Shown: positions 40,860 to 50,730 of the stretch, piece by piece | Numbering within the stretch: the stretch's first letter is position 1 | How the letters are laid out: every line of letters begins with the position of its first letter | Source of the DNA: DAIODI01 sp046349255 | Lineage (GTDB): Bacteria > Pseudomonadota > Alphaproteobacteria > Rhizobiales > Aestuariivirgaceae | Length of the DNA stretch: 64,000 nucleotides | Reading direction: 5' to 3' | Assembly (NCBI GenBank): GCA_046349255.1 | Contig: JAXMCR010000003.1 | Location: 434,001 to 498,000, forward strand | Notes under the pieces: model-generated | Seen by the model: the letters and a program-made list of their open reading frames with translations, nothing else | What the model was told of the DNA's origin: nothing | Databases searched by the model: none | Made by a program: the position numbers and the translations under genes

Positions 40860-41642
40860 ATGGCATTGCCAGACTATTCCATGCGTCAGCTGCTCGAGGC
40901 GGGCGCGCACTTTGGCCACCAGACGCATCGCTGGAACCCCCGCATGGCGCCGTTCATCTACGGCGCCCGCAACGGCATCCACATCATCGACCTGTCGCAG
41001 ACGGTGCCGATGCTGCAGCAGGCACTCGTCGCCGTGCGCGACGTGGTGGCGGGCGGCGGCCGCGTGCTGTTCGTCGGCACCAAGCGCCAGGCCCAGGAGC
41101 CGATCGCGGAAGCCGCCAAGAACTGCGCGCAGTACTACATCAACTCCCGCTGGCTCGGCGGCACGCTGACGAACTGGAAGACCATCTCCAACTCGATCAA
41201 GCGCCTGCGCCAGCTCGACGACCTGATCGAGAAGGGCGCGCAGGGCTATTCGAAGCGCGAGTTCCTCAGCCTGTCGCGCGAGCGCGACAAGCTCGACCAG
41301 GCGCTCGGCGGCATCAAGGACATGGGCGGCCTTCCCGACATCATGTTCGTGATCGACACCAACAAGGAGCAGATCGCGATCAAGGAAGCCAACCGCCTCG
41401 GCATCCCGGTGGTGGCGATCCTCGATTCGAACTGCGATCCCTCGGGCATCACCTACCCGATCCCGGGCAACGACGACGCCGGCCGGGCGATCGCGCTCTA
41501 CTGCGACCTGATCTCGCGCGCTGCGATCGAGGGCATCTCGCAGTCGTCCGCCATCGGCGGGGCCGACATCGGCGCCTCCGAGGCGCCGCTGCCGGAAGTG
41601 CTGCCCGACGTGTCGGGCGCGGAAGCCGGCGCGTCCGCCTGA
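40860..41642 (+). CDS. rpsB: 30S ribosomal protein S2
   Basis: 260 residues. S2 N-terminal motif MRQLLEAGAHFGHQTHRWNP and FVGTKRQAQEPIAEAAK, SRWLGGTLTNWKTI, and PIPGNDDAGRAIALY are diagnostic. The C-terminal 30 residues are an Ala/Gly/Ser-rich alphaproteobacterial extension. Strong ribosome-binding site GGAGAAGGAG. First gene of rpsB-tsf. Confidence 0.98.
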   Translation: MALPDYSMRQLLEAGAHFGHQTHRWNPRMAPFIYGARNGIHIIDLSQTVPMLQQALVAVRDVVAGGGRVLFVGTKRQAQEPIAEAAKNCAQYYINSRWLGGTLTNWKTISNSIKRLRQLDDLIEKGAQGYSKREFLSLSRERDKLDQALGGIKDMGGLPDIMFVIDTNKEQIAIKEANRLGIPVVAILDSNCDPSGITYPIPGNDDAGRAIALYCDLISRAAIEGISQSSAIGGADIGASEAPLPEVLPDVSGAEAGASA

Positions 41643-41660
41643 TCCACCGGCGCCTTTGCG

Positions 41661-41681
41661 GGCGGCGGGTCCTCCGCCGCC
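41661..41681 (+). terminator. hairpin between rpsB and tsf (possible attenuator)
   Basis: GGCGGCGG (41661-41668) pairs perfectly with CCGCCGCC (41674-41681) around GTCCT. No T run follows, so it is more likely an mRNA-processing or attenuation element than a full terminator. Confidence 0.4.
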
Positions 41682-41760
41682 TGTCGCCGGAACGTCACGC
41701 TGGTTTGCCAGTAACGTGAAGTTCCGTTCCCAATTCCTTGATTCTACACCGAGATTCAAC

Positions 41761-42684
41761 ATGACCGAGATCACGGCTGCCATGGTGAAGGACCTGCGCG
41801 AGAAGACCGGCGCAGGCATGATGGACTGCAAGAAGGCCTTGGCCGAGACCAACGGCGACATCGAGGCGGCGATCGACTGGCTGCGCGCCAAGGGCATCGC
41901 CAAGGCGGCGAAGAAGGCCTCGCGCGTTGCGGCCGAAGGGCTCGTCGGCGTCGCCGTCGACGGCAAGACCGCGGCGGTCGTGGAGGTCAACTCCGAGACC
42001 GACTTCGTCGCCCGCAACCCGGACTTCCAGAAGCTCGTCTCGGCGATCGCCAAGGCGGCGCTGAAGACGGGCGGCGACGTCGAGAAGCTGAAGGCGTCGC
42101 ACATCGACGGCTCCGAGCACGCAATCGCGGTCGAGGTCGCCAATGCCGTCGCCACGATTGGCGAGAACATGAACGTGCGCCGCACGTCGGCCTTCACGGT
42201 CGGCGACGGCGTCGTCGGCTCCTACCTCCACAACCAGGTAGCGCCGGGCCTCGGCAAGATCGGCGTGCTGGTCGCGCTCGAGTCGAAGGGCAACACCGAG
42301 AAGCTCGCCCAGTTCGGCCGGCAGCTCGCCATGCACATCGCCGCGGCGAACCCGGTGGCGCTCGACCTGTCGGGCGTGCCGGCGGAGACGCTGGAGCGCG
42401 AGAAGGCGATCCTCGCCGAGAAGAACCAGGGCAAGCCCGAGCACGTGCTGCAGAAGATCTTCGAGAGCGGGCTGAAGAGCTTCGCCAAGGAGAACACGCT
42501 GCTCGAGCAGGCCTACGTGCACGACGGCACGAAGTCGGTCGCCCAGGTGCTGAAGGAGACGGAAGCCCAGGTCGGCGCGCCGGTGAAGATCGCCGGCTTC
42601 TCGCGCATGATGCTGGGCGAAGGCATCGAGAAGGCCGAGGACGATTTCGCCGCCGAAGTGGCGAAGGCTGCCTCCGGCGGCTGA
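41761..42684 (+). CDS. tsf: elongation factor Ts
   Basis: 307 residues. Nucleotide-exchange factor for EF-Tu. N-terminal UBA-like domain (VKDLREKTGAGMMDCKKALA), the TDFVARN motif that contacts EF-Tu, and the two-subdomain core are present. The ATG at 41761 is used; an earlier in-frame start gives sequence not found in Ts. Ends before a strong terminator. Confidence 0.97.
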   Translation: MTEITAAMVKDLREKTGAGMMDCKKALAETNGDIEAAIDWLRAKGIAKAAKKASRVAAEGLVGVAVDGKTAAVVEVNSETDFVARNPDFQKLVSAIAKAALKTGGDVEKLKASHIDGSEHAIAVEVANAVATIGENMNVRRTSAFTVGDGVVGSYLHNQVAPGLGKIGVLVALESKGNTEKLAQFGRQLAMHIAAANPVALDLSGVPAETLEREKAILAEKNQGKPEHVLQKIFESGLKSFAKENTLLEQAYVHDGTKSVAQVLKETEAQVGAPVKIAGFSRMMLGEGIEKAEDDFAAEVAKAASGG

Positions 42685-42707
42685 TCGCCCACACAGGATT
42701 GACCAAG

Positions 42708-42740
42708 CGGCCGGGCTACAAACCCGGCCGTTTGCGTTTC
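42708..42740 (+). terminator. Rho-independent terminator after tsf
   Basis: CGGCCGGG (42708-42715) pairs with CCCGGCCG (42723-42730), 7-nt loop, then TTTGCGTTTC. It separates rpsB-tsf from pyrH. Confidence 0.85.
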
Positions 42741-42840
42741 GGGAGGCCTGCGCCGCGCGCAGGGGCCCATGGGTTTCGCGAATCGGCCAGGTTCGCCTAG
42801 ACTGGCAGCCCCGCGCCACGAACCTTCCGAGCCGCCCTGC

Positions 42841-43560
42841 ATGACTGCCGCCCTCCCATACCAGCGCCTGCTCATAAAACTGTCCGGCGAGGCGCTGATG
42901 GGCGACCGCGGCTACGGCATCGACATGGCGGTGGCCGACCGGCTTGCAGGCGAGATCGCCTCGACCGTCAATCTCGGCGCAAGCGTCGGCCTCGTCATCG
43001 GCGGCGGCAACATTTTTCGCGGACTCGCAGCCTCTGCCCAGGGCATGGACCGCGTCCACGGCGACCACATGGGGATGCTTGCGACCGTCATGAACGCGCT
43101 CGCCATGCAGGGCGCGCTCGAGAACGCCGGCGTCGACGCCCGCGTCATGTCGGCGATCCCGATGCCGACGGTCTGCGAACCCTACGTCCGCGACATCGCG
43201 CTGAAGCACATGGCGCAGGGCCGGGTGGTCCTGTTCGCCGCCGGCACCGGCAACCCGTTCTTCACCACCGACACCGCGGGCGCGCTGCGCGCCGCCGAAA
43301 TGGGGTGCGACGTGATCCTGAAGGGCACCAGCGTCGACGGCATCTATTCTGCCGATCCGAAGAAGGACCCGGCGGCCAAACGCTTCGACCGGCTCACCTA
43401 CAACGAGGTGCTGGCGCGCGATCTCCGGGTGATGGACGCCGCCGCGATCGCGCTTGCGCGCGACAACGGTATTCCGGTAATCGTCTTTTCCATCCGGACG
43501 CCCGGCGCGCTCCCCGAGGTGGTGCGCGGAAAGGGTACGTTTACCCTGGTCTCACCATAA
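42841..43560 (+). CDS. pyrH: uridylate kinase
   Basis: 239 residues, amino-acid-kinase fold. Makes UDP from UMP. Motifs: LLIKLSGEALMGDRGYG, VIGGGNIFRG, GTGNPFFTTDTAGALRAAEM, and VDGIYSADPKKDP. The ATG at 42841 matches the family start; no strong Shine-Dalgarno sequence precedes it. Confidence 0.96.
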   Translation: MTAALPYQRLLIKLSGEALMGDRGYGIDMAVADRLAGEIASTVNLGASVGLVIGGGNIFRGLAASAQGMDRVHGDHMGMLATVMNALAMQGALENAGVDARVMSAIPMPTVCEPYVRDIALKHMAQGRVVLFAAGTGNPFFTTDTAGALRAAEMGCDVILKGTSVDGIYSADPKKDPAAKRFDRLTYNEVLARDLRVMDAAAIALARDNGIPVIVFSIRTPGALPEVVRGKGTFTLVSP

Positions 43561-43590
43561 AGTTTCGTTGCCGTACGTGGGGATTTTCGC

Positions 43591-44157
43591 ATGTCCAAGC
43601 CCGCCGCCTTCGATTTGAACGACCTCAAGCGCCGCATGCACGGCGCGGTCGACGTGCTCAAGGGCGAGTTCTCGGGACTGCGCACTGGGCGCGCCTCGGC
43701 GAGCCTCCTCGAACCCGTCACCGTCGAGGCCTACGGCTCGCCCATGCCGCTGAACCAGGTCGGCACGATCTCGGTGCCGGAGCCGCGCATGCTGATGGTG
43801 CAGGTGTGGGACCGCGGCCTCGCCCCGGCGGTGGACAAGGCGATCCGCAACTCCGGCCTCGGACTCAACCCGCAGACCGAGGGCGCGACGATCCGGGTTC
43901 CGATCCCGGAACTTTCCACGGAGCGCCGCAAGGAATTGACAAAGGTTGCGCATCAATATGCGGAGAAGGCGAAGGTTGCCGTGCGCAACGTACGCCGCGA
44001 CGGCATGGAGCTCTTGAAGCGCCTGGAGAAGGACGCCCACATGAGCGAGGACGAGCATCGTCAGCATGCCGACGAAGTGCAGAAGGTGACCGACCAGGTC
44101 ATCAAGGAGATCGACGAGGCGCTCCACCACAAGGACGCCGAAATCATGCAGGTTTGA
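43591..44157 (+). CDS. frr: ribosome recycling factor
   Basis: 188 residues. With EF-G it splits post-termination ribosomes. Motifs: GLRTGRASASLLEPVTVEAY, GSPMPLNQVGTISVPEPRML, and the C-terminal long helices RRDGMELLKRLEKD. Follows pyrH by 30 bp. Confidence 0.97.
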   Translation: MSKPAAFDLNDLKRRMHGAVDVLKGEFSGLRTGRASASLLEPVTVEAYGSPMPLNQVGTISVPEPRMLMVQVWDRGLAPAVDKAIRNSGLGLNPQTEGATIRVPIPELSTERRKELTKVAHQYAEKAKVAVRNVRRDGMELLKRLEKDAHMSEDEHRQHADEVQKVTDQVIKEIDEALHHKDAEIMQV

Positions 44158-44214
44158 TCAGCGCCCGTCCCGCGGGGTGAGGGGCAGGCAAGAGCGAGCG
44201 GAAACACAGAGCGA

Positions 44215-44961
44215 ATGGACAGCGACGCCACGATGGCCGGATCGATCCCGCGGCACGTTGCGATCATCATGGACGGCAACGGCCGCTGGGCGCATCTGCG
44301 CTCGCTCCCGCGCTCGGCAGGGCACCGGCAGGGCATCGAGGCGGTCCGCCGGTCGGTTCGTGCTGCGATCGACTTTGGCATCGAGTATCTCACGATCTAC
44401 AGCTTCTCGACGGAAAACTGGTCGCGGCCGACGAGCGAGATCACCTACCTCATGTCGCTGCTCAGGCGCTTCATCCAGCAGGACGTGGCGGAGCTCCACG
44501 CCAACAACGTGAAGATCATCGTCATTGGCGAGCGCGAGGGCCTCACCCGCGACATCGTCTCGATGCTCGAGGAAAGCGAACGGCTCACCGCTGGCAACAC
44601 CGGCCTGAAGCTCGTGGTCGCCTTCAACTACGGCGGCCGCCAGGAGATTGCCCGCGCTGCCCGCGAGATTGCCGAGGAGGTTGCTGCCGGCAGGCTCAAG
44701 CCGGACCAAGTGGATGCCGACGCCATCTCGAGCCGCCTGCATGCGCCGGGCGTTCCCGATCCGGACCTGCTGATCCGAACGAGCGGCGAACAGCGGTTGT
44801 CGAATTTCCTGTTGTGGCAACTCGCCTACGCCGAATTCGTGTTCGTCGATGAACACTGGCCCGACTTCAACCGCGATACGTTCGCCCGGGCCATCGCCGT
44901 CTACCAGAGCCGCGAGCGCCGCTATGGCGGCGTCACGAAGCGGGCGCTGTCTCCCGCATGA
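44215..44961 (+). CDS. uppS: undecaprenyl diphosphate synthase (cis-prenyltransferase)
   Basis: 248 residues. Elongates FPP with IPP to the C55 carrier lipid for peptidoglycan and LPS. The catalytic Asp is in IIMDGNGRWA (about 17-26), with GHRQGIEAVR, TIYSFSTENWSRP, and DLLIRTSGEQRLSNFLLWQL. Its TGA overlaps the cdsA ATG. Confidence 0.96.
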   Translation: MDSDATMAGSIPRHVAIIMDGNGRWAHLRSLPRSAGHRQGIEAVRRSVRAAIDFGIEYLTIYSFSTENWSRPTSEITYLMSLLRRFIQQDVAELHANNVKIIVIGEREGLTRDIVSMLEESERLTAGNTGLKLVVAFNYGGRQEIARAAREIAEEVAAGRLKPDQVDADAISSRLHAPGVPDPDLLIRTSGEQRLSNFLLWQLAYAEFVFVDEHWPDFNRDTFARAIAVYQSRERRYGGVTKRALSPA

Positions 44962-45809
44962 ACGACGTGGCGCGGCCGGAGGGCCGGTCGCGCTGGCGCG
45001 ATCTCGGGGTGCGCGTTGCAAGCGCCGCCGTCCTCATTCCGATCGTTCTCGTCGATGCCTGGGCCGGCGGCGGATGGTTCCTGCTGGTCGTCGGCGCGAT
45101 CGGCGCCATCATGGCGAAGGAATGGTGCCGCATCGTCTTCGCCTCCGACCTTGTGCAGACGGTGCTCCACACGGCGGCCAGCATCGGCGCGCTCGCGATC
45201 GCGCTCGAGGGTCGGTACGACCTCGCAGTCGTGTTCGCCGCAGCGCTGTGGGGCGGAAGTATTGCGATCAGCGCGTTTCGCGGGGAGCCGCTGTCGAAGT
45301 GGACGGTGCTCGGCGTGCCGTACGTTTCGCTGCCGCCGCTTGCGATGCTGGGCCTTCGACAGGACCCCGACTTCGGCCTCGCGGCAATCCTCTTTCTCTT
45401 CGCCGTCGTCTGGGCCGCCGACACGGCGGCCTATTTTTCGGGCCGGATCATCGGCGGGCCAAAGCTCTGGCCGTCGATCTCGCCGAACAAGACGTGGGCC
45501 GGCCTGTACGGCGCGATGGGCGGCGCTGCGATCGCCGGCGCCGCCACGGGCGCGTTCGCAGGCCTTCCGAGCCTCTGGCCCGTCACCGTGATTGCAGCTG
45601 TGCTGGCGGTGGTGGAGCAGGGCGGCGACCTGTTCGAGAGCGCGCTCAAGCGCGCCTACGGTTTCAAGGATGCTGGCCGATTGATTCCCGGGCACGGCGG
45701 TCTGCTCGACCGCGTGGACGGGCTGGTTGCCGCCGCGGTCGCCGCCGCGCTATTGGGAGTGGTCCGCGGCGGATTCGCCGAGCCTGCGCGCGGCCTCCTC
45801 GTCTGGTAA
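44958..45809 (+). CDS. cdsA: phosphatidate cytidylyltransferase
   Basis: 283 residues with about seven membrane helices. Makes CDP-diacylglycerol from phosphatidate and CTP. The CDS signature is SALKRAYGFKDAGRLIPGHG followed by GLLDRVDGL (about 229-257). Start overlaps uppS (ATGA). Confidence 0.94.
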   Translation: MNDVARPEGRSRWRDLGVRVASAAVLIPIVLVDAWAGGGWFLLVVGAIGAIMAKEWCRIVFASDLVQTVLHTAASIGALAIALEGRYDLAVVFAAALWGGSIAISAFRGEPLSKWTVLGVPYVSLPPLAMLGLRQDPDFGLAAILFLFAVVWAADTAAYFSGRIIGGPKLWPSISPNKTWAGLYGAMGGAAIAGAATGAFAGLPSLWPVTVIAAVLAVVEQGGDLFESALKRAYGFKDAGRLIPGHGGLLDRVDGLVAAAVAAALLGVVRGGFAEPARGLLVW

Positions 45810-45833
45810 CGCCTTCTGGAGATCTTGACCGCA

Positions 45834-47069
45834 ATGGAAGCGCCGGCCGACAGCCGCCCGAACCAGCGCGCCAATCCGCGCCGCATCACGATCCTCGGCG
45901 CGACCGGTTCCATCGGCACATCCACGCTCGACATCGTGCGCCATCATCCGGACCGCTTCGAGGTCGAGGCCCTGGTCGGGAACCGCAATGTGAAGGCGCT
46001 TGCCGACGCCGCGATCGAAACCGGAGCGCGCGTCGCAGTCGTCGCCGACCCCGCGGGCTACGATGAGCTGAAGGAACGGCTGCGCGGTTCGAACGTCGAG
46101 GCGGCGGCCGGTCAGGACGCCGTGGTCGAGGCCGCTGAACGGCCGGTCGATCTCGTCATGGCGGCGATCGTCGGGGCAAACGGGTTGCGCCCGACGCTGG
46201 CGGCCGCTGCGCGGGGGACGACTGTGGCGCTCGCCAACAAGGAATGCCTCGTATCGGGGGGCGAAATGTTCACCCGGACGGCGAAGCAGGCCGGCGCCCG
46301 TATATTGCCGGTCGACAGCGAGCACAGCGCCATTTTCCAGTGCTTCGAGAACCACAACCTCGAGCGTCTCGCGTCGATCACGCTGACCGCGTCCGGCGGC
46401 CCCTTCCGTACACGGACCGTCGAGGAGCTCGAGCGGGCGACGCCAGCCGACGCCCTGAAGCACCCGAACTGGTCCATGGGCCAGAAGGTGACGATCGACA
46501 GCGCGACGCTGATGAACAAGGGGCTCGAGTTGATCGAGGCGTTTCACCTGTTTCCCGTCACGCTCGCGAAGATAGAAGTCGTGGTGCATCCACAATCAAT
46601 AGTTCACAGTTTCGTGTCATACGAGGATGGGTCCGTCATCGCCCAGATGGGCGTACCGGACATGCGGACTCCGATCGCATTCGCGATGGGCTGGCCGGAA
46701 CGGATCGCAGCACCGGTAAAAGCCTTGAACTTAGCGCAAATTGGCACATTAACGTTCGAACCCGTGGACGCATCGCGCTTCCCGGCAGTCGACCTCGCGC
46801 GCTCGGCCTTGGCTCGTGGCGGAAGTGCAACAACTATCTTAAATGCTGCCAATGAAGTGGCCGTCGCCGCTTTCCTGTCGCAAAGGCTTGGTTTTCTTGC
46901 GATTACTCGATTGGTGGACAGTGTTCTTTCACGCGCGGAGCGGGAAGGCGCGATCGTCCCGCTTCAGTCGCTGAACGACGTCTGGGAAGCTGATGCATTT
47001 GGCCGCGAAGTCGCCGAGGAGTTGGCCGGAGAATTGCTGGACTCCGTCAAAGGCGCCGCTCGCACGTAA
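45834..47069 (+). CDS. dxr: 1-deoxy-D-xylulose-5-phosphate reductoisomerase
   Basis: 411 residues. Second step of the MEP isoprenoid pathway, feeding UppS. NADPH motif ITILGATGSIGTSTLDI (about 19-35), metal/substrate motif LPVDSEHSAIFQC (about 155-167), and SGGPFRT. ATG at 45834 is chosen, 11 nt after GGAGA; an in-frame TTG at 45825 is too close to it. The middle of the gene (46560-46860) uses noticeably more AT-rich codons than its flanks. Confidence 0.95.
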   Translation: MEAPADSRPNQRANPRRITILGATGSIGTSTLDIVRHHPDRFEVEALVGNRNVKALADAAIETGARVAVVADPAGYDELKERLRGSNVEAAAGQDAVVEAAERPVDLVMAAIVGANGLRPTLAAAARGTTVALANKECLVSGGEMFTRTAKQAGARILPVDSEHSAIFQCFENHNLERLASITLTASGGPFRTRTVEELERATPADALKHPNWSMGQKVTIDSATLMNKGLELIEAFHLFPVTLAKIEVVVHPQSIVHSFVSYEDGSVIAQMGVPDMRTPIAFAMGWPERIAAPVKALNLAQIGTLTFEPVDASRFPAVDLARSALARGGSATTILNAANEVAVAAFLSQRLGFLAITRLVDSVLSRAEREGAIVPLQSLNDVWEADAFGREVAEELAGELLDSVKGAART

Positions 47070-47107
47070 GACTTGGGTAACGAGCCACGGGCTCGGTGGA
47101 GTATAAG

Positions 47108-48235
47108 ATGGCTGTCGCAGAGCTACTGACCGGTCCGTTCAGCATTCTCGGTTCCTACGTTCTTCCTTTCCTCGCCGTCCTGACCCTGATCGTCTTCGTC
47201 CACGAATACGGCCACTACCGGGTGGCGCGTTGGTGCGGGGTGAACGTCGAGGCGTTTTCCATCGGTTTCGGCCGCGAGATCTTCGGCTGGAACGACCGGC
47301 ACGGAACGCGTTGGAAGGTGTGCTGGCTACCGCTCGGCGGCTACGTGAAATTCGCTGGCGACGCGAACGCGGCCAGCATGCCCGACTCCACTGCTAACCG
47401 CATCGTCAAGCCGGGAGATTTCCAGACCAAGCCCGTGCTGCAGCGCGCGGCCGTGGTGGTCGCGGGGCCCGCCGCCAACTATATTCTCGCGATCGCGATC
47501 TTCGCCTTGTCCGCCATGCTGATCGGTGTTCCGGCGTCGATCCCCAAGGTCGCGGCGGTGAAGGCGGGGAGTGCCGCCGAGGCGGCAGGAATCCTGCCGG
47601 GCGACGTGATCATCGAGGTCGATGGCGTAGCGACCCGCTCCTTCGAGGACGTGCAGCGCCTGGTGACGCCCCGGGCGGGCGACCGGCTGCCGATCATCCT
47701 CGATCGCAACGGCCAGAAGGTCACGACGACGGTTACCCCGACGGAAACCGAACTCAAGGCCGGCAGCCGCACCGTGAAGGTTGGCCTGATCGGCGTCGAG
47801 CGTGCGCCGGACCCGGTTCGGCTCTACGACCGCAAGGGTCCTGTCGAGGCGCTGGGTATGGCGCTCGACGACACGTGGTACCTGACCTCGCAGTCGCTCT
47901 ATTACATCGGCCGGATGATCACCGGCCACGAGAAGACGGACCAGCTCGCCGGACCGCTCGGAATCGCGGAAATGACCGGCCAGGCGGCCTCGCTCGGCTT
48001 CTACGAACTGATGCGTATGGCGGCGATCCTGTCGGTGAGCATAGGGTTGCTTAACCTTTTTCCGATTCCAATGCTCGATGGAGGACACCTTCTCTTCTAC
48101 GCAGTCGAAGCGGTCCGTGGGAAGCCGCTCGGCCAAGCTGCTCAGGAGCTGGGGTTCAAGGTGGGATTTGCCCTTGTCTTGACGCTGATGATGTTCGCGA
48201 CGTGGAACGACCTGGTCCGCTTCATAACCACGTGA
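47108..48235 (+). CDS. rseP: site-2 intramembrane metalloprotease RseP
   Basis: 375 residues. Zn ligands in FVHEYGHY (HExxH, about 31-38) and LFPIPMLDGGHL (about 314-325); a single PDZ domain lies between (about 130-210). Cleaves anti-sigma factors and remnant signal peptides. The ATG at 47108 has GGAG 6 nt upstream; a GTG at 47096 is in frame but overlaps that site. Upstream of bamA as usual. Confidence 0.95.
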   Translation: MAVAELLTGPFSILGSYVLPFLAVLTLIVFVHEYGHYRVARWCGVNVEAFSIGFGREIFGWNDRHGTRWKVCWLPLGGYVKFAGDANAASMPDSTANRIVKPGDFQTKPVLQRAAVVVAGPAANYILAIAIFALSAMLIGVPASIPKVAAVKAGSAAEAAGILPGDVIIEVDGVATRSFEDVQRLVTPRAGDRLPIILDRNGQKVTTTVTPTETELKAGSRTVKVGLIGVERAPDPVRLYDRKGPVEALGMALDDTWYLTSQSLYYIGRMITGHEKTDQLAGPLGIAEMTGQAASLGFYELMRMAAILSVSIGLLNLFPIPMLDGGHLLFYAVEAVRGKPLGQAAQELGFKVGFALVLTLMMFATWNDLVRFITT

Positions 48236-48348
48236 AGCGGCTAACGTTCTGAATTGTGGCGATATTTAGCAGTTGCCTGACAGTGGCAAAGGTTTAGTGT
48301 GCGCGGGGATTCGCGTCTGGGGCGGCGCGAGAGGGGTATGGCGGACTG

Positions 48349-50730
48349 ATGCGTAGTCGTGTGGGGTTCCTTTGCAGTCTTGCCGTCGTGTTCTTCCTCG
48401 CGTTTCTCGCCGGGATGCCTGTCGGTGCGCGTCCGGCGCTTGCCCAGGTGGTGACGTCGATCCAGGTCGAGGGCAACCAGCGCGTCGAACCTGAAACCGT
48501 CCGCTCCTACATTCAGATCCAGTCCGGTGAAGCCGCTACGCCCGATCGCATCGACGAGTCGATCAAGGCGCTGTTCCAGACCGGCCTTTTCTCCGACGTG
48601 CAGATCTACCGGCAGGGCACCACCCTGATCGTGAAGGTCGAGGAGAACCCGCTCATCAACATCGTGAGCTTCGAGGGCAACAGCGAGATCGACGACAAGA
48701 CTCTCGCCAAGGAAGTCGAGCTCAAGGAGCGCACGATCTTCACGCGCTCGCGCGTGCAGGCGGACGTCCAGCGCATCATCGCGCTGTATCGCCGTTCGGG
48801 TTACTACGCGGCCCGCGTCGAGCCGCAGATCATCCGGCTGCCGCAAAACCGGGTGAACCTCGTCTTCGAGATCAACGAAGGCAAGGCGACGAAGGTCGCC
48901 TCGATCAACTTCATCGGCAACGAGGCGTTCAGCGACTACACGCTGCGCGGCGTGATCACCACGGGCGAGCATGCCTGGTGGAAGTTCTTCTCGACCTCGG
49001 ACAACTACGATCCCGACCGGCTGAGCTACGACAAGGAACTCCTGCGCCGCTATTACCTGAAGAACGGTTTTGCCGACTTCCGCGTCGTCTCGGCGACCGC
49101 CGAACTCGCGCCCGACGGGGAAAGCTTCTTCATCACGTTCACGGTGGAGGAGGGGCCGCAGTACTCCGTGGGCCAAGTGGTGATCAACGCCGGCAACACG
49201 ACGATCGACCCGGCGCAGCTCCAGGCCGCGATGACGTTCGGCACCGGCGACACCTACGACGCGAGCAAGGTCGACAAGTCGATCGAGAACATGACCGTCG
49301 AGGCCGGCAAGGCGGGCTTCGCGTTCGCCAAGGTGCAACCCGACATCCAGCGCGACGAGGCGGCGCAGCGCCTCAACGTCACCTTCAACATCCAGGAAGG
49401 CCCGCGCGTCTACATTGAACGCATCGACATCATCGGCAACACCCGCACGCTGGACGAGGTAATCCGGCGCGAAATCGGCCTTGTCGAGGGCGACGCCTAC
49501 AACCGCGTGATCATCGACCGTGCGCGCCGCCGCCTGACCGCGCTCGACTTCTTCGCCAAGATCGACTTCCGCGAACAGCCGGGCAGCGCGCCCGACAAGG
49601 TCGTGATCATCATCGAAGTCGAGGAGAAGTCCACCGGCACCATCAATTTCTCGGCAGGCTACTCGACGCTGGAGGGCGTTATGGGATCTGTCACCGTCAC
49701 CGAGCGCAACTTCCTCGGTCGCGGCCAGCAGGTATCGTTGAACACCTCGCTCAGCTTCATCCGACAGAGCCTGAACTTCTCGTTCACCGAGCCGTACTTC
49801 CTTGACCGCAACGTTTCGGCGGGCTTCGATGCCTTCATCACCCGCACCGACCAGACGGACCAGTCGAGCTATACCCTGAACCAGATCGGCGGCGCGCTGC
49901 GCATGGGCTTCCGCCTGAACGATCTTGCCCGCGTGACCAACCGGTACTCGCTGCAATGGCGCGACACGCAGGTCGACAACGTGAACACCAACCTGCCGGA
50001 GAATGACCCGCGGCGCTGCCCGAACGTCGCGCCCGCGGTCTGTCAGGCGAACGGCACGCAGGTGGTGTCGATGTTCTCGTCCACGTTCACGATCGACGAT
50101 CTCGACAACCCGTTGAAGCCGACAAGCGGCTATCGTTTCACTGTCACGGGCGACCTCGCCGGTCTTGGCGGCGATGTGTACTTCGGGCGCGTCGATGCGG
50201 CCGCATACTACTTCACCCCGCTCTATTTCGATGGCGTGGTGCTGAAGCTGAAGGGCACCGCGGGCGCGATCGAAGGCTGGAACGGCGACCAGGTGAGCAT
50301 CCAGGACCGCTTCTACAAGGGCGGCACCAGTTTCCGCGGCTTCGCCATCGCTGGCATCGGTCCGCGCCAGGAACGACCGAACAGCGGCGGGCAGACCGAC
50401 GCCATCGGCGGCCAGTTCTACGGCATCGGCACCACCGAGGTGACATTCCCGCTTGGGCTGCCGGAGGAGCTCGGCCTGCGCGGCGCTGCCTACATGGATG
50501 TCGGCACCTTGTTCGGTGCGCCGGAGGACAACTACGACAACGTTCCGGAGTGCAGCGGCAACGTCTGCAACGTCTACGGCAAGAGCGCCCAGCTGCGCCT
50601 CTCTGCAGGCGTGGGCCTGATGTGGGACTCGCCGTTCGGACCGTTGCGTCTCGACTTGGCCTATCCGATCATCAAGCAGAGCTATGATCAGACGCAGTGG
50701 TTCCAGTTCAACGTCGGTACCGCGTTCTGA
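48349..50730 (+). CDS. bamA: outer-membrane protein assembly factor BamA
   Basis: 793 residues: signal peptide (to about 33), five POTRA domains (about 34-430; e.g. ITSIQVEGNQRVEPETV-like start) and a 16-strand barrel ending in a terminal Phe (FNVGTAF). The barrel has VGLMWDSPFGPLRLDLAYPI, the conserved last-strand region, and GGTSFRGFAIAGIGPR, the loop-6 RGF motif. Central to outer-membrane protein folding. In most alphaproteobacteria lpxD, fabZ and lpxA follow; here they do not. Confidence 0.96.
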   Translation: MRSRVGFLCSLAVVFFLAFLAGMPVGARPALAQVVTSIQVEGNQRVEPETVRSYIQIQSGEAATPDRIDESIKALFQTGLFSDVQIYRQGTTLIVKVEENPLINIVSFEGNSEIDDKTLAKEVELKERTIFTRSRVQADVQRIIALYRRSGYYAARVEPQIIRLPQNRVNLVFEINEGKATKVASINFIGNEAFSDYTLRGVITTGEHAWWKFFSTSDNYDPDRLSYDKELLRRYYLKNGFADFRVVSATAELAPDGESFFITFTVEEGPQYSVGQVVINAGNTTIDPAQLQAAMTFGTGDTYDASKVDKSIENMTVEAGKAGFAFAKVQPDIQRDEAAQRLNVTFNIQEGPRVYIERIDIIGNTRTLDEVIRREIGLVEGDAYNRVIIDRARRRLTALDFFAKIDFREQPGSAPDKVVIIIEVEEKSTGTINFSAGYSTLEGVMGSVTVTERNFLGRGQQVSLNTSLSFIRQSLNFSFTEPYFLDRNVSAGFDAFITRTDQTDQSSYTLNQIGGALRMGFRLNDLARVTNRYSLQWRDTQVDNVNTNLPENDPRRCPNVAPAVCQANGTQVVSMFSSTFTIDDLDNPLKPTSGYRFTVTGDLAGLGGDVYFGRVDAAAYYFTPLYFDGVVLKLKGTAGAIEGWNGDQVSIQDRFYKGGTSFRGFAIAGIGPRQERPNSGGQTDAIGGQFYGIGTTEVTFPLGLPEELGLRGAAYMDVGTLFGAPEDNYDNVPECSGNVCNVYGKSAQLRLSAGVGLMWDSPFGPLRLDLAYPIIKQSYDQTQWFQFNVGTAF

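Noticed and set aside
41761..42684. Possible second methylase or restriction gene elsewhere in the core region
   Set aside because: None found; the only DNA methylase signature is at 58661-60148.
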